A stretch of 64,000 nucleotides of DNA from Gemmataceae bacterium (GCA_019636445.1 JAHBXO010000021.1:22169-86168), one strand, 5' to 3'. Shown: positions 1-9,025, numbered from the stretch's first letter. The notes: a model not told the origin generated them from the sequence alone. Translations and numbers: made by a program.

Positions 1-112
1 CGTCGAGCGACCGCGAGACGGGCGAAAGCGGCTCGATGTGCGAGTGCGGATCGATCAGCGGAATCGCATCAAAAGCGGCGGTCAGGGATTGAACGAGACC
101 ATCAGCGAGCAT
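1..112 (-). CDS. Amidohydrolase / glucuronate isomerase-like protein, N-terminal fragment
   Basis: Only the first 37 codons lie in the window; the gene continues past the left edge. Reading starts at an ATG at 112-110, preceded by a GGAA-type ribosome site eight bases upstream. The peptide contains IDPHSHI around residue 20-26, the HxH metal-binding motif that opens the TIM barrel of the amidohydrolase and uronate isomerase superfamily. Planctomycetes carry a family of such proteins that begin this way. The substrate cannot be told from this fragment. Confidence 0.7.
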   Translation of the reverse strand, partial: MLADGLVQSLTAAFDAIPLIDPHSHIEPLSPVSRSLD

Positions 113-471
113 GGCGGTAATTCCGGGAAAGTTTGTCGATTTTACCGATGGCCTGTCTTACGCCGGCGGGCAGAAATTACAATTCAAGCATGTCGGGAAA
201 TGATTTTCACTGGGAAACCAGCCATTTCGAATAATCGGACCGATTGGCACGGCCTCTGCATATTCCCTTTCGTCCGACACGGTTCCCCCAACCGGCCGGA
301 CGGTGCGAGAGCCGCGACGGCGGCCTTCCCCCAAGGTATCGCCGATCCCCCCAAGATCGCGGTTCCCGCACCCGATGCCCCCGGCGGGTCCCCCACTCGC
401 CGGACACCTCGAAGGACATGTCAATCATCCCCCCGCCACTCCGCCGTTCCCCCAACGGCGGAGTTGGTCTT
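113..471. other. Intergenic stretch, no gene seen
   Basis: These 359 bases separate two genes read on the minus strand. The right end holds the hairpin listed at 438-464, and the left end must hold the promoter of the amidohydrolase gene. Open frames crossing the stretch look like GC-rich shadows: low-complexity Arg/Pro/Ser translations without recognisable motifs. Nothing else was recognised. Confidence 0.5.
438..464 (-). terminator. Hairpin just downstream of the penicillin-acylase gene
   Basis: A perfect 11-base stem (438-448 with 454-464) encloses a five-base loop and lies seven bases beyond the stop codon of the hydrolase gene. In the minus direction no T-run follows, so it is not a canonical intrinsic terminator. 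It could still end or stabilise the transcript. Confidence 0.4.
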
Positions 472-2715
472 TTATCGGGGTGACAATCGCAAACTCGCGA
501 CGGCCGTGCGGATGGCCTCGTCCGGCGTCCACGCGATCGGAATCGATTCGCCCGCCTGCCAGAGTTCGAATTGATCGGCATAGTGTTCCGTGCAGGGATT
601 GCCGCTCTGGCCGCCGGCCAGGACGAATCGCGAGTTGGACCAGTTCCCCACGTCGAACACCGCCCGCAGGTTTGGGATGTTGTGCGTGTACGCGAGCGGA
701 TCGCCCGGCTTCGCGGCGCACTGGAGGACCGTGTTGGAATCGCCGCCGGCCGGTACGGGGCCGACATTGAACGCACGGCCAAGCCAGTGATCCTTGAAGA
801 TCGGATGTTCGAGCCGGAGTTGCCGCAGGTCGCCCCATTGCCAGAAAGCCGGCGCCGGGCCTCGCGTCCTGCGCAGTTCCGTCACGATCTCCGCAACGGT
901 CGTGGCGACCAGGCGCTGCCACCCCTCTTCGAACCACCCTTCCGGTTGCAGGCGTAAGAGTTTCACCAGATGTGCGACACGGCGCTCCGAGAAGAGGCTG
1001 CCCGAGAACGGCTCGCCATCTCCTTCGCCGATGACCGCTTTCCACGATTGCGGCGCTTTGGCCCGCGCCACGCGGACACATAATCGGGCCACGAGCAACT
1101 CGAACACCGTCGCCGCCGCCGAATCGGGCGTGATGCGTCCATCCCACTCTCGCAGCAATTCCATCCCGAGTCGCGCGTTTTCATCATCGCCGGTCGGCAC
1201 CGCGAGCACCACCTCGCGAATTTCCTCCCAGGGCATCGACCGGACGTTCCGATGGAGTTCGCCACAGAGCAGTACGCTCCAGTCTGTCCGCCGCGACAGT
1301 TCTTCGCGGATGATCCGCGCGCGGTAGGCGTCGATGTAATCGACCCCGAATCGCCCGTCGCCCGTCGGATCATCGTTCGCCGTCGCGAGGAATCCCCCGG
1401 CCGGATTGACCGTGAACGGCATTTCGTCGAACGGGATCAACCCGTCCCAAATGCTTTCGTCGGCGGGCAGCGGAATCGCGCCGTGCCCGCGGATGCGCCG
1501 GGGAACCTGCCCGACGAGTTGATGAGCAATCGTTTCCGTTTCGTCGGCATAGACGAGATTCATCGGCAACGACGGCCAGGCCGCGAAAGGGCGGCGGAAC
1601 TCGTCGAACGATCTCGCCCGCGGCGAATCGAAAAATCCGCGCAAGGGCAGCGGTTCCAGCCAGACCGCCCGCATCGCGAGCCACTCGCGTTCGCTTTCCC
1701 AGACCACCGGTCCGCGTGGCGTCACCACGACGGCCAGCTCTTCATCCGGCCCGTCCGCGACGCGAATCGTCTCACGGATGCGCGGAAATGTGTCGCTCGG
1801 GGTCTCGATCACAAGGTCGGTATTGTCAGTTAGGCCGGCGGTCACGCCCCAACATGCGAAGCCGTTGTGTCCGATCGGAAAGACCGGAGCGCCGACGAGC
1901 GCCGCCCCGGCGACAGCCCAATCCGGGGTATCGACGTGCGCGAGGTACCACGGTGCCGGCACCGAAGGTGCGAGGTGCGGGTCGTTCGCCAGGATCGGCC
2001 GACCCGTCGCCGTGCGGCTCCCGGCGATCACCCAGTTGTTCGAACCACCGCCCCGGCCGAACACGCGCAGGAATGCCGCGATGTCGTCGGTGACGGGTTT
2101 CGGACCGGTCTCTGTAATACCCGGCTCGATCGAAGCGGGGTCAAGTGCTCGCAGCGCGTCCGCGCCGTCGGTCCGCAGGATCTGCAGTCGCGCCAGCTCG
2201 ACATCCCAATTCGAGGGCAGCAGAAATGTCTGCAGTTTGACCAGCCCCAGCACGTCGGCCGGTTCCCACTTCGACAGCGGAGCTTTCAATAACTGGCATT
2301 CGTGCGGCGCTTTCGCACCCGCAAAACCGTGCGACGCATTGACGCCGGCGACAAACCCTTCGAGCGCCGCTCGGATATCCGGATCGACGATGGCCAGTTG
2401 CGCGTCGGCCGCACGCCGGAACCCGATCCGCCGCGCGATGCGGTCCACCGGCAATGCGTCCTTGCCCACCAGTTCGGCGAGCGTGCCGCGCACTACTCGC
2501 AAGAGCATTTCGAGTTGAAAACCGCGATCCTGCCCTTGGACGAAGCCCAGGCCGAAGAACGCGTCGGGGTCGTTCTCGGCTTCGATGGTGGGCACGCCGT
2601 GCTTGTCGCGGCGGATCGTGAGATTGGCACGGAGGCCGGCGAGCCGATGCTCGCCGGAGATAACCGGTCGCCGTGCGCCGAGTGCCAGGCGCAAGAGGAA
2701 TTGCGGGAATGTCAT
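472..2715 (-). CDS. Penicillin acylase family protein
   Basis: This 747-residue protein matches the penicillin-amidase (Ntn-hydrolase) family in length and order of segments. The alpha-chain part has RDKHGVPTIEA near residues 36-47 and GFVQGQDR near 57-64. The chain junction GGGSNNWVI follows, and its serine (about residue 225) is the expected N-terminal nucleophile after self-cleavage. ANDPHL and a GHNG segment lie shortly downstream, as usual. No signal peptide is obvious, which differs from the exported enterobacterial enzymes, so a cytoplasmic site or another export route is possible. The family cleaves amides such as beta-lactam side chains or acyl-homoserine lactones; the substrate here is unknown. 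A DUF1501 gene lies 28 bases upstream in the same direction, so the two may be co-transcribed. Confidence 0.9.
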   Translation of the reverse strand: MTFPQFLLRLALGARRPVISGEHRLAGLRANLTIRRDKHGVPTIEAENDPDAFFGLGFVQGQDRGFQLEMLLRVVRGTLAELVGKDALPVDRIARRIGFRRAADAQLAIVDPDIRAALEGFVAGVNASHGFAGAKAPHECQLLKAPLSKWEPADVLGLVKLQTFLLPSNWDVELARLQILRTDGADALRALDPASIEPGITETGPKPVTDDIAAFLRVFGRGGGSNNWVIAGSRTATGRPILANDPHLAPSVPAPWYLAHVDTPDWAVAGAALVGAPVFPIGHNGFACWGVTAGLTDNTDLVIETPSDTFPRIRETIRVADGPDEELAVVVTPRGPVVWESEREWLAMRAVWLEPLPLRGFFDSPRARSFDEFRRPFAAWPSLPMNLVYADETETIAHQLVGQVPRRIRGHGAIPLPADESIWDGLIPFDEMPFTVNPAGGFLATANDDPTGDGRFGVDYIDAYRARIIREELSRRTDWSVLLCGELHRNVRSMPWEEIREVVLAVPTGDDENARLGMELLREWDGRITPDSAAATVFELLVARLCVRVARAKAPQSWKAVIGEGDGEPFSGSLFSERRVAHLVKLLRLQPEGWFEEGWQRLVATTVAEIVTELRRTRGPAPAFWQWGDLRQLRLEHPIFKDHWLGRAFNVGPVPAGGDSNTVLQCAAKPGDPLAYTHNIPNLRAVFDVGNWSNSRFVLAGGQSGNPCTEHYADQFELWQAGESIPIAWTPDEAIRTAVASLRLSPR

Positions 2716-2743
2716 GGTTCCGAAATGATACGGAACCGCTGGT

Positions 2744-4120
2744 TCAGAACAGTTCGTCGATCGGTTCCGGGTCGTCCAGCACCGGCGTCGGTCGCCCCGT
2801 CGGGTCGATGAGGCTCAGTTTCGGATCAATACCGAGGACTTTGTAAATCGTCGCGTGGATGTTCGAGGGCGTCACGGCGCGGGTGTGCGGTTCGGTGCCG
2901 AGGCGGTTCGTCGAACCGACGATGCGGCCGCCCTTCACGCCGCCGCCGCCCATCAGGCAGAACATCGCGTTGCCCCAGTGGTCGCGGCCGGGGGTGCCCT
3001 TGCTCATCGGCGCACCGCCATTGCCGCCGTCGTTCATCTTCGGCGTTCGGCTGAACTCGCCGCAGAGGACCACGAGCGTCGTGTCGAGCAGGCCGCGCTC
3101 GTCGAGGTCGGTGAAGAGCGACGCCACGCCGGAGTCGACTTTCGGGAGATAGTCCTCGTAGCCCTTTTGCAGGTCCCAGTGGTGATCCCAGCCGCCGAGG
3201 TGAACGTTGACGAAGGTGGAACCTGCCTCGACCAACCGGCGTGCCAGCAGCATCGATTGCCCCGGCGTGTGCCGGCCGTACCGGTCGCGGAGCCGCGGGT
3301 CTTCCTTCGAGATGTCGAACGCCTTGCGGGCATTGGCACCGGTGACGAACTCGAACGCCTCCTTCGAGAATCGATCCATCGCGTTCGACTCGGCGGCCGG
3401 CGCGATCGCACGCTTCGCGGCGTCGAATCGCTCGGTCAGTGCTTTTCGGTCTTCGAGCTTGTCGATCGTCAGCCCGGATGCGAGATTCAGGTTCTGCACT
3501 TTGAAATACGACGGCGTCGGATCACCGGTGACGAACGGATTGTGCTGGGTGCCGAGGATGTTGCCGCCGAAGTAGCCGGGCACGAGGCCGATGCTCGCGG
3601 CGTGGGGCACGGCGACGTAGCCGGGCATGCCGGGCTGGCGCGGGCCGAGTTCGCGGTTCACGATCGCCCCGATGCCGGGGAACTTCTGCGGTGTGTTCGC
3701 CCCGCTCACGCCCATATCCTTGGTCGTCAGCATCCGGTGCCCGCCGGCGAAGTGGTCGCCGGTGTCGTGGTGCAGCGAGCGCACCATCGAGAACTTGTCC
3801 GTCACCTTCGCCTGCTTCGGGTACAGTTCCGTGATGTCGAAGCCGGGCACGACGGTGCGGATCGGCTTCCAGATCCCGCGATACTCCGCCGGAGCGTCCG
3901 GCTTCATGTCGTACATGTCCATGTGGCCCGGTCCGCCGTCGAGCCAGATCAGAATCACGGACGTGTCGCGGGTTCGGTTCGCCAGCGACGCCCGATCGTT
4001 CGCGGCGAGGGCGCGGGGGATCGCGACGCCAGCCATGCCCGCGAGGCCGATCTGGAGAAAGCTCCGGCGGTTCGCGCCGTCGCAATAGCGGCTGGTTCGA
4101 CCGAGATCGAGTCGGAACAT
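2744..4120 (-). CDS. DUF1501 domain-containing protein (sulfatase-like), copy 1
   Basis: A 458-residue protein when started at the ATG at 4120, which gives the N-terminus MFRLDLGR common in this family. Another in-frame ATG at 4162 would add 14 residues. A twin-arginine-like leader (NRRSFLQIG) is followed by a hydrophobic stretch, so export by Tat is likely. Family landmarks are WLDGGPGHMDMYDMKP near the start, HHDTGDHFAGGH in the middle, and GGWDHHWD and RDHWGN towards the end; these resemble metal-binding positions of alkaline-phosphatase-like enzymes. DUF1501 proteins are numerous in planctomycetes, usually beside DUF1549/DUF1553 cytochrome partners. No such partner is next to this one. 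Its reaction is not established. Confidence 0.88.
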   Translation of the reverse strand: MFRLDLGRTSRYCDGANRRSFLQIGLAGMAGVAIPRALAANDRASLANRTRDTSVILIWLDGGPGHMDMYDMKPDAPAEYRGIWKPIRTVVPGFDITELYPKQAKVTDKFSMVRSLHHDTGDHFAGGHRMLTTKDMGVSGANTPQKFPGIGAIVNRELGPRQPGMPGYVAVPHAASIGLVPGYFGGNILGTQHNPFVTGDPTPSYFKVQNLNLASGLTIDKLEDRKALTERFDAAKRAIAPAAESNAMDRFSKEAFEFVTGANARKAFDISKEDPRLRDRYGRHTPGQSMLLARRLVEAGSTFVNVHLGGWDHHWDLQKGYEDYLPKVDSGVASLFTDLDERGLLDTTLVVLCGEFSRTPKMNDGGNGGAPMSKGTPGRDHWGNAMFCLMGGGGVKGGRIVGSTNRLGTEPHTRAVTPSNIHATIYKVLGIDPKLSLIDPTGRPTPVLDDPEPIDELF

Positions 4121-4286
4121 GGGCGGTCTCGAAGGCGAATCGGGACGAGTTGGTTGGCGCATTTAAACGCCGGCAGGTACTCACACAATGACGAATTCCG
4201 ACTGCTTTGTCAAGAATTACCCGGGACAATGCACGATATCGCCACCTTGCCACGAAACGGATTGGCCCTGTCGGTCCCGTCCGATC

Positions 4287-5852
4287 TCACGGAGTCAATC
4301 GATAGAGTCGGAAATGTTCGTCGTCGTATTCCCGTTCGAAGTACGCATCGTCGATCGGCTTGTCCGCCGGCACGACCACGTGCGTGATGCCCGCGGCGCG
4401 CAGCTCCGGCACCGCCTCGCCCCACTTCGCGGACTTGTACCACTCCTGCGCCTGCACGACGCGCCGGTGCCATTCGAGCACTTCGAAATCGGCGTAGGGG
4501 ATCGCCTTGAAATCGATGTAGATCGGCACGCCCCCGGCGAGCCGGAATCGCTGGAGATCGACGGGGATCAGCGAACGGTTCGCCGGTCGGGGCGGCGGCG
4601 TGAACGTCGTGGAGATGTTGCCGCGACGGTCCGAGAGGGCCGGGATGCGTGTCGGAATCAGGTAGACGTTGCCGCGGGTCCGCGTGCGGTTGAGGTAGTC
4701 GTACAGGCCTTGTTCGCTGGCGTTGTTCATGTTGTAACCGACGGTGTCGAAGAGGTGCCAGACGCCGAACGCGAGCGATCCGAGAATGATCGGCCACGCG
4801 AACAAGTCCCCGATCCGGCCGACGCGCGATTGAAGGAGCAACGCGACTCTTCCAATGATGATCGCCGTGGCGACCGGCACGAGCACAGCCGAGACGCGCC
4901 ACGGGAACAGCAGCGCGAGCAGGTGCCAGCCGGTGAGCGCCGCGATGGCCGTAAGGAACGCGGAGCCGACGAGCGCGACGAGCAGGACGACGGCCAGTGG
5001 CGAACGGCGGACAAGAATGATTCCCAAAATGATCCACGCGATCTGGAGTTGCGCCAGCGGATCGAACCATCGATGCACGAGCGAATGGTGCGGGATGCGC
5101 ACCTCGGCGAGCAACCGCTGCGCCTCGGCGAATGTGGCCGCGTCGGTCGGCTGGAACCGGATCGCGTTCCACGCCACGACCGGGACGAGGCCCAGCATCG
5201 CGAGACCGAGCAATCGCAACGTCGGCTTCCGTCCACTGGTTCGAGCCGTCGCACCGAGGTAGCCGAGGCCGAGCAGGACCGTCGGCAGCAGGTACGTAAA
5301 GTGCATCGCGCAGGCACCGACGGCGCAGGCGACCGCCAGGATGGTTCGATTTCTCAGGAACGCCGCGAGCGAGGCCACGAGAAGCACGCCAAAGACCGAC
5401 GGCTGGAACCCCGCGCCGAGGATGTACTGCCCGGCCACGCCGCACTGAAAGTACCACGGATAATCGACGCCGAACGCCTGCACCGAGAGCCATCGCCAGA
5501 TCGCCGTATGCGTGAGAAGGAGTAGCGCGAAGAGCATCGTTCGACCGGAACGCGTGGTCGGCAGGCCGAAGGTCGAATCGAGGATCGACGCGAGCGAGAC
5601 GACGTAGAGGAAGAGGATCGCCGCGTACGAGACAAAGATCGGCAGGGCGGGAAATCCGAAGCGCGTCAGCGCGACCCAGGCGGTGAATAGCGGCGTCGGG
5701 TCGCGTGTCTGCGCAAGCCAGTCGGCGGCGAGTTCGCTGCCAGGCGCAAGGGCCGCGGCGTGCAGGAGGTACTGGTTCTGGTTCGAAAAGCCGAGCGGGG
5801 ACTGCGTGTAGGCGACGACGAACGCGACAGCGGCGAAGAGGAGCAATCGCAC
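4287..5852 (-). CDS. Polytopic membrane protein (DUF6798-like)
   Basis: The protein has roughly ten or more hydrophobic segments up to about residue 370. A soluble C-terminal part of about 130 residues follows, with IYIDFKAIPYADFEVLEW and a final ITHVVVPAD segment. This layout resembles large planctomycete membrane proteins annotated DUF6798, distantly like GT-C glycosyltransferases; no catalytic motif was identified. The frame is open further upstream to a TTG at 5948, but that start lies inside the GACTTCCGAAGTC repeat element. I prefer the GTG at 5852: it has a GAGGT ribosome site five bases upstream and places the first membrane helix directly after the start (521 residues). The gene lies downstream of aspS on the same strand, separated by the repeat. 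Confidence 0.78.
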   Translation of the reverse strand: MRLLLFAAVAFVVAYTQSPLGFSNQNQYLLHAAALAPGSELAADWLAQTRDPTPLFTAWVALTRFGFPALPIFVSYAAILFLYVVSLASILDSTFGLPTTRSGRTMLFALLLLTHTAIWRWLSVQAFGVDYPWYFQCGVAGQYILGAGFQPSVFGVLLVASLAAFLRNRTILAVACAVGACAMHFTYLLPTVLLGLGYLGATARTSGRKPTLRLLGLAMLGLVPVVAWNAIRFQPTDAATFAEAQRLLAEVRIPHHSLVHRWFDPLAQLQIAWIILGIILVRRSPLAVVLLVALVGSAFLTAIAALTGWHLLALLFPWRVSAVLVPVATAIIIGRVALLLQSRVGRIGDLFAWPIILGSLAFGVWHLFDTVGYNMNNASEQGLYDYLNRTRTRGNVYLIPTRIPALSDRRGNISTTFTPPPRPANRSLIPVDLQRFRLAGGVPIYIDFKAIPYADFEVLEWHRRVVQAQEWYKSAKWGEAVPELRAAGITHVVVPADKPIDDAYFEREYDDEHFRLYRLTP

Positions 5853-5904
5853 CGCGGACCTCGGGAAAAACGGTTGTCGACAACCGATTCTAGAACTGTC
5901 ACCC

Positions 5905-6020
5905 GACTTCCGAAGTCCGGCTTCGACTTCGGAAGTCGAACGTGTCAAGTCGCTATCGCCGGTGAGAACAGGTTGCGGGATCGCTCCGACTTCCGAAGTC
6001 GAAGCCGGACTTCGGAAGTC
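5905..6020. repeat. Paired palindromic repeat element, locus 1
   Basis: Two 33-base units lie at 5905-5937 and 5988-6020, separated by 50 bases, and are exact reverse complements of each other. Each unit is itself an imperfect hairpin: GACTTCCGAAGTC, a 7-base spacer (CGGCTTC or GAAGCCG), then GACTTCGGAAGTC. The pair begins seven bases beyond the aspS stop codon. A second locus with the same architecture is at 37758-37836. Placement directly after a gene end suggests a role in transcript ending or stability, or a small mobile REP/MITE-like element. Confidence 0.85.
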
Positions 6021-6026
6021 GGAGCT

Positions 6027-7901
6027 TTAGTTCTTCAACTCGATGCCCAGTTCCTTCAATTGCCGGCCTTCGACCGTCGCCGGGGCGCCGGTCATCAGGT
6101 CGCGGGCCTTCTGGTTCTTCGGGAAGGCGATCACGTCGCGGATGTTCGTCGTGCCGGCGAGGATCATGCACCAGCGGTCCAAGCCCAGCGCGATGCCGCC
6201 GTGCGGCGGGGCTCCGCTCTGGAGCGCGTCCAGAAGGAAGCCGAAGCGGGCCTTCGCGTCCTCGATGCTCATGCCGAGCATTTTGAAGACCGTCGCCTGC
6301 ACGTCGGGGCGGTGGATACGAATGGAACCGCCGCCGACTTCGTAGCCGTTGAGAACCATGTCGTACGCCTTCGCACGCACGGTGCCGGGATCGGATTCCA
6401 TCCGGTCCACGTCCTCGTCCATCGGCGCGGTGAACGGGTGGTGGATCGCCACCCAGCGTTTCTCCTCGTCGTCGTAGGCGAACATCGGGAAGTCGAGCAC
6501 CCAGAGCATCTGGAAATGTTCGGGCTTCGCGACGAATGGCTTCGGCGCCCGCTTCTCCTTCTTGGCCGCCTTTTCCTCGGCCGCGTCGTAGTCGGCCTTC
6601 TCGTCCCACCAGTTCTTGTAGAGCTTCAGTTCTGAACCCAGATGCGAGCGGAGCGCCCCCAGAGCATCGCACACGACCGATTCCTTGTCGGCGACGAATA
6701 GCAGCACGTCGCCGGGCTGTGCGCCCATCCGCTCCTTCAGCTTCGCCTTCACGGCGTCCGGGAAGAACTTCTCGATGCTGCCCGTCAGTTTGTCCCCTTC
6801 GACCTTCATCCAGGCGAGGCCCTTGGCTTTGAACTGGGCGACGAACGCCGAGAGCTTCCCGCCCGGCTTCAGGTCGGTGTTGCTGAACTTGTCGGCCGCC
6901 CCCTTGGCACAGAGGCCGCGGACCACGCCGCCGCCGGCGACGCAATCCTTGAAGACCTTGAAGTCGCTCTCGGCCGCGATGTCCGAGATGTCCGAGATCT
7001 CGAGGCCGAAGCGCAGGTCCGGCTTGTCGCTGCCGTAGCGAAGCATCGCCTCCTTGTAGCTCATCCGCGGCAGCGGCAGGCTCAGCTTCACGCCGAGGCA
7101 CTTGTCGAGCAGGTCGGCCGCCAGGCCTTCCATCACGCCCAGCACATCCTCGCGCTCCACGAACGACATTTCGACGTCGAGCTGCGTGAACTCCGGCTGG
7201 CGGTCGGCACGGAGGTCTTCGTCCCGCAGGCAGCGGGCAATCTGGAAGTACCGGTCGTACCCCGAGATCATCAGGAGCTGCTTGTAAAGCTGGGGAGACT
7301 GGGGGAGCGCGAAGAACTCGCCGTTGAACACCCGGCTCGGCACGAGGTAATCCCGAGCCCCTTCCGGCGTGCTCTTGCCGAGCAGCGGCGTCTCCATCTC
7401 GAGGAACCCGTGCGCGTCCATGTAGTCGCGGATCAGCTTGCAGATCCGGTGGCGCAGCATCAGCACCTGCTGGATGCTCCGGCGGCGCAGGTCGAGATAG
7501 CGGTATTGCAGGCGCAGGTCTTCGTTCGCCAATTCCTCGTCCGGGAATTCCGTGACGGAGAACGGCAGCGGCGGTGAGGCGTTCAGGACGCGGACCGACT
7601 TCGCCTCCAGTTCCACCTGCCCGGTCGGAATGTCCGAGCGTTCCTTCCCCGCGATCCGCTTGCGAACGACGCCGGTGACGGAGAGTACGTATTCGCGGCC
7701 GACGGTGTTGGTGAGGTCGAAGAGCGCCTTGTCCGAATCTTCGACGACAACCTGCGTGAGGCCGTAGCGGTCGCGGAGGTCGATGAAGACCTGGTTCGGG
7801 AAGTTCCGGGTGATGAGGACCCAGCCGTTGAGCGTGACGGTCTGTCCGATGTGGGAATCGCGTAGTTCGCCGCAGGTGTGCGTCCGCTGCCAGTCGGCCA
7901 T
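6027..7901 (-). CDS. aspS: Aspartate--tRNA ligase
   Basis: The protein charges tRNA-Asp (or tRNA-Asp and tRNA-Asn in non-discriminating forms) with aspartate in the cytoplasm. The 624-residue product starts MADWQRTHTCGELR, the OB-fold anticodon-binding domain. Class II motifs follow: motif 2 around FQIARCLRDEDLRADRQPEFTQ and motif 3 near the C-terminus (GIALGLDRW). A bacterial-type GAD insertion lies between motifs 2 and 3. A lysine-rich stretch (EEKAAKKEKRAPK) is inserted before the conserved PEHFQMLWV segment. The frame is open upstream to 8339, but the family start and an AAGGG ribosome site fix the ATG at 7901. The HTH-receiver gene upstream ends with its own terminator, so aspS probably has its own promoter in 7902-7987. 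Confidence 0.97.
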   Translation of the reverse strand: MADWQRTHTCGELRDSHIGQTVTLNGWVLITRNFPNQVFIDLRDRYGLTQVVVEDSDKALFDLTNTVGREYVLSVTGVVRKRIAGKERSDIPTGQVELEAKSVRVLNASPPLPFSVTEFPDEELANEDLRLQYRYLDLRRRSIQQVLMLRHRICKLIRDYMDAHGFLEMETPLLGKSTPEGARDYLVPSRVFNGEFFALPQSPQLYKQLLMISGYDRYFQIARCLRDEDLRADRQPEFTQLDVEMSFVEREDVLGVMEGLAADLLDKCLGVKLSLPLPRMSYKEAMLRYGSDKPDLRFGLEISDISDIAAESDFKVFKDCVAGGGVVRGLCAKGAADKFSNTDLKPGGKLSAFVAQFKAKGLAWMKVEGDKLTGSIEKFFPDAVKAKLKERMGAQPGDVLLFVADKESVVCDALGALRSHLGSELKLYKNWWDEKADYDAAEEKAAKKEKRAPKPFVAKPEHFQMLWVLDFPMFAYDDEEKRWVAIHHPFTAPMDEDVDRMESDPGTVRAKAYDMVLNGYEVGGGSIRIHRPDVQATVFKMLGMSIEDAKARFGFLLDALQSGAPPHGGIALGLDRWCMILAGTTNIRDVIAFPKNQKARDLMTGAPATVEGRQLKELGIELKN

Positions 7902-7987
7902 TGCCAGAACCCTTCCGTTCCGAGGTTGATCGAAGAGGGGCATTATAGGGACGGGAAAGTGATTGACGGGTTCGAGGAAAACGAAGA

Positions 7988-8013
7988 AGCCCGCGGTCGA
8001 ACGACCGCGGGCT
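7988..8013 (-). terminator. Rho-independent terminator of the HTH-receiver gene
   Basis: A perfect 12-base GC-rich stem (7988-7999 with 8002-8013) has a two-base centre. In the minus direction it is followed by a T-rich tract (TTCTTCGTTTTC). It begins about 21 bases past the stop codon at 8035 and lies before aspS. Confidence 0.75.
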
Positions 8014-8034
8014 ACGTGCGAAACGGGATTCCGC

Positions 8035-8610
8035 TTACGCGTCGCGCTTCGATTCGGCGAGGCGGCGGATGCGTTCGGCGAGGAGGGCCACGTCGAAGGG
8101 CTTCTTGAACACTTCGTTGAATCCGTGTTCTTGAAGCTTTTCGGGCGCGGCTTCATCTTCGCCGGCGAGGCCGATGATGAGCGTGGTGGTGTAGGAGTCG
8201 TTCTTGCGGAGATTCGAGGCGATCTGCATCGACTCGCTGCGGCCGAGGCCGAGGTCGATGATGATCGTGTCCGGGTGGAAGCTCTGGGCGAGCGTGCCGG
8301 CTTCGAAACCGCTCTGAGCGAGTTCGTACTTGAAGTCATCCACTTCCGGGAGGAGTTCCTTCATCCGGTCGTTGAACAGCTTCTCGGTGCCGATGAGCAG
8401 CACCTTGTGCCATTCTTCCTCTTCCAGTTCACCCAAAGGCATTCCGTGCTCTTTGAGGAAGCGGATGAGTTGTTCGCGGGGGATCCGGCGATCCTGGCTT
8501 CCGGGGATCCGGTAGCCTTTCAGCCGGCCGCTATCGAACCATTTGGAAACGGTTCGAGGGGCCACCTTGCAGATTTTGGCAACCTGGCCGGTGGTAAACA
8601 CCTTTTTCAT
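8035..8610 (-). CDS. HTH (excisionase/MerR-type) protein with a receiver-like domain
   Basis: A two-domain regulator of 191 residues. The N-terminus (about residues 3-55) has the pattern of an excisionase/MerR-type winged helix that binds DNA: FTTGQVAKICKVAPRTVSKW and a following GSQDRRIPREQLIRFL. After an acidic linker, residues 68-185 look like a CheY-type receiver. The aspartate in TIIIDLGLG and the lysine in FKKPFD stand at the phospho-acceptor and conserved Lys positions. The usual acidic pair after the first strand is missing (LLIGTEKLF). Phosphorylation is therefore doubtful; it may be a pseudo-receiver. I start at the ATG at 8610, which has GGAG eight bases upstream, rather than the GTG at 8619. 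No kinase is adjacent. Confidence 0.85.
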   Translation of the reverse strand: MKKVFTTGQVAKICKVAPRTVSKWFDSGRLKGYRIPGSQDRRIPREQLIRFLKEHGMPLGELEEEEWHKVLLIGTEKLFNDRMKELLPEVDDFKYELAQSGFEAGTLAQSFHPDTIIIDLGLGRSESMQIASNLRKNDSYTTTLIIGLAGEDEAAPEKLQEHGFNEVFKKPFDVALLAERIRRLAESKRDA

Positions 8611-8827
8611 CGGGGGCACTCCATTTTCGGCGCACTCACGGCAAGCCGCCCTTGTTTAGGGGGTCGGCGGCAAGCCCGAGGGGGCGGGACGACGTCGCGA
8701 CGGGGCGTCGCGTCGCCCGGCGGGGGGCATCCATTCACGTCCATTCAATCCCGACGGAGCGTGCAGTCGTATCCCGGCCGGAGGGCACGGTTATTCCACC
8801 GCGATACGACTACAGCGATTTCATCGG

Positions 8828-9025
8828 CTATCGCGCTCCGCGAAGATTAACCTGGGTTGGCGAAGTTCTCAGGTTGGTGAACTTGGCGAACTCGGCAAAC
8901 CCGCCGTTGTCCCGGTAGGCATTGCGGCCGTCGTACCGACCCATTCCGGTACGACCTCGGCCAACCGCGGAACTAACATTGTCCATCGACCCGACATATC
9001 CGGTCCCCGCGACAATTGTGGGCAT
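8828..9025 (-). CDS. Small hypothetical protein
   Basis: A possible 65-residue protein starting at an ATG at 9025, with AGG six bases and GGAG twelve bases upstream. The translation is rich in Gly, Arg and Asn and contains the phrase FAEFAKFTNLRT. Codon third positions are mostly G/C in its middle part, as in neighbouring genes, but less so at its ends. The same frame is open upstream to an ATG at 9157. No family was recognised. It follows the GNAT gene on the same strand, so it could be translated from that transcript. The rest of 8611-9166 shows no gene. Confidence 0.3.
   Translation of the reverse strand: MPTIVAGTGYVGSMDNVSSAVGRGRTGMGRYDGRNAYRDNGGFAEFAKFTNLRTSPTQVNLRGAR

Noticed and set aside
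5853..5948. N-terminal extension of the DUF6798-like gene from a TTG at 5948
   Set aside because: The start codon and first residues lie inside the paired repeat element; a GTG with a good ribosome site is at 5852.
5920..5948. TTGACA on the minus strand as a promoter -35 box
   Set aside because: No -10-like hexamer at a suitable distance; the following bases belong to the repeat hairpin.
7902..8339. N-terminal extension of the aspS frame
   Set aside because: It runs through the terminator at 7988 and into the HTH-receiver gene; the family start is at 7901.
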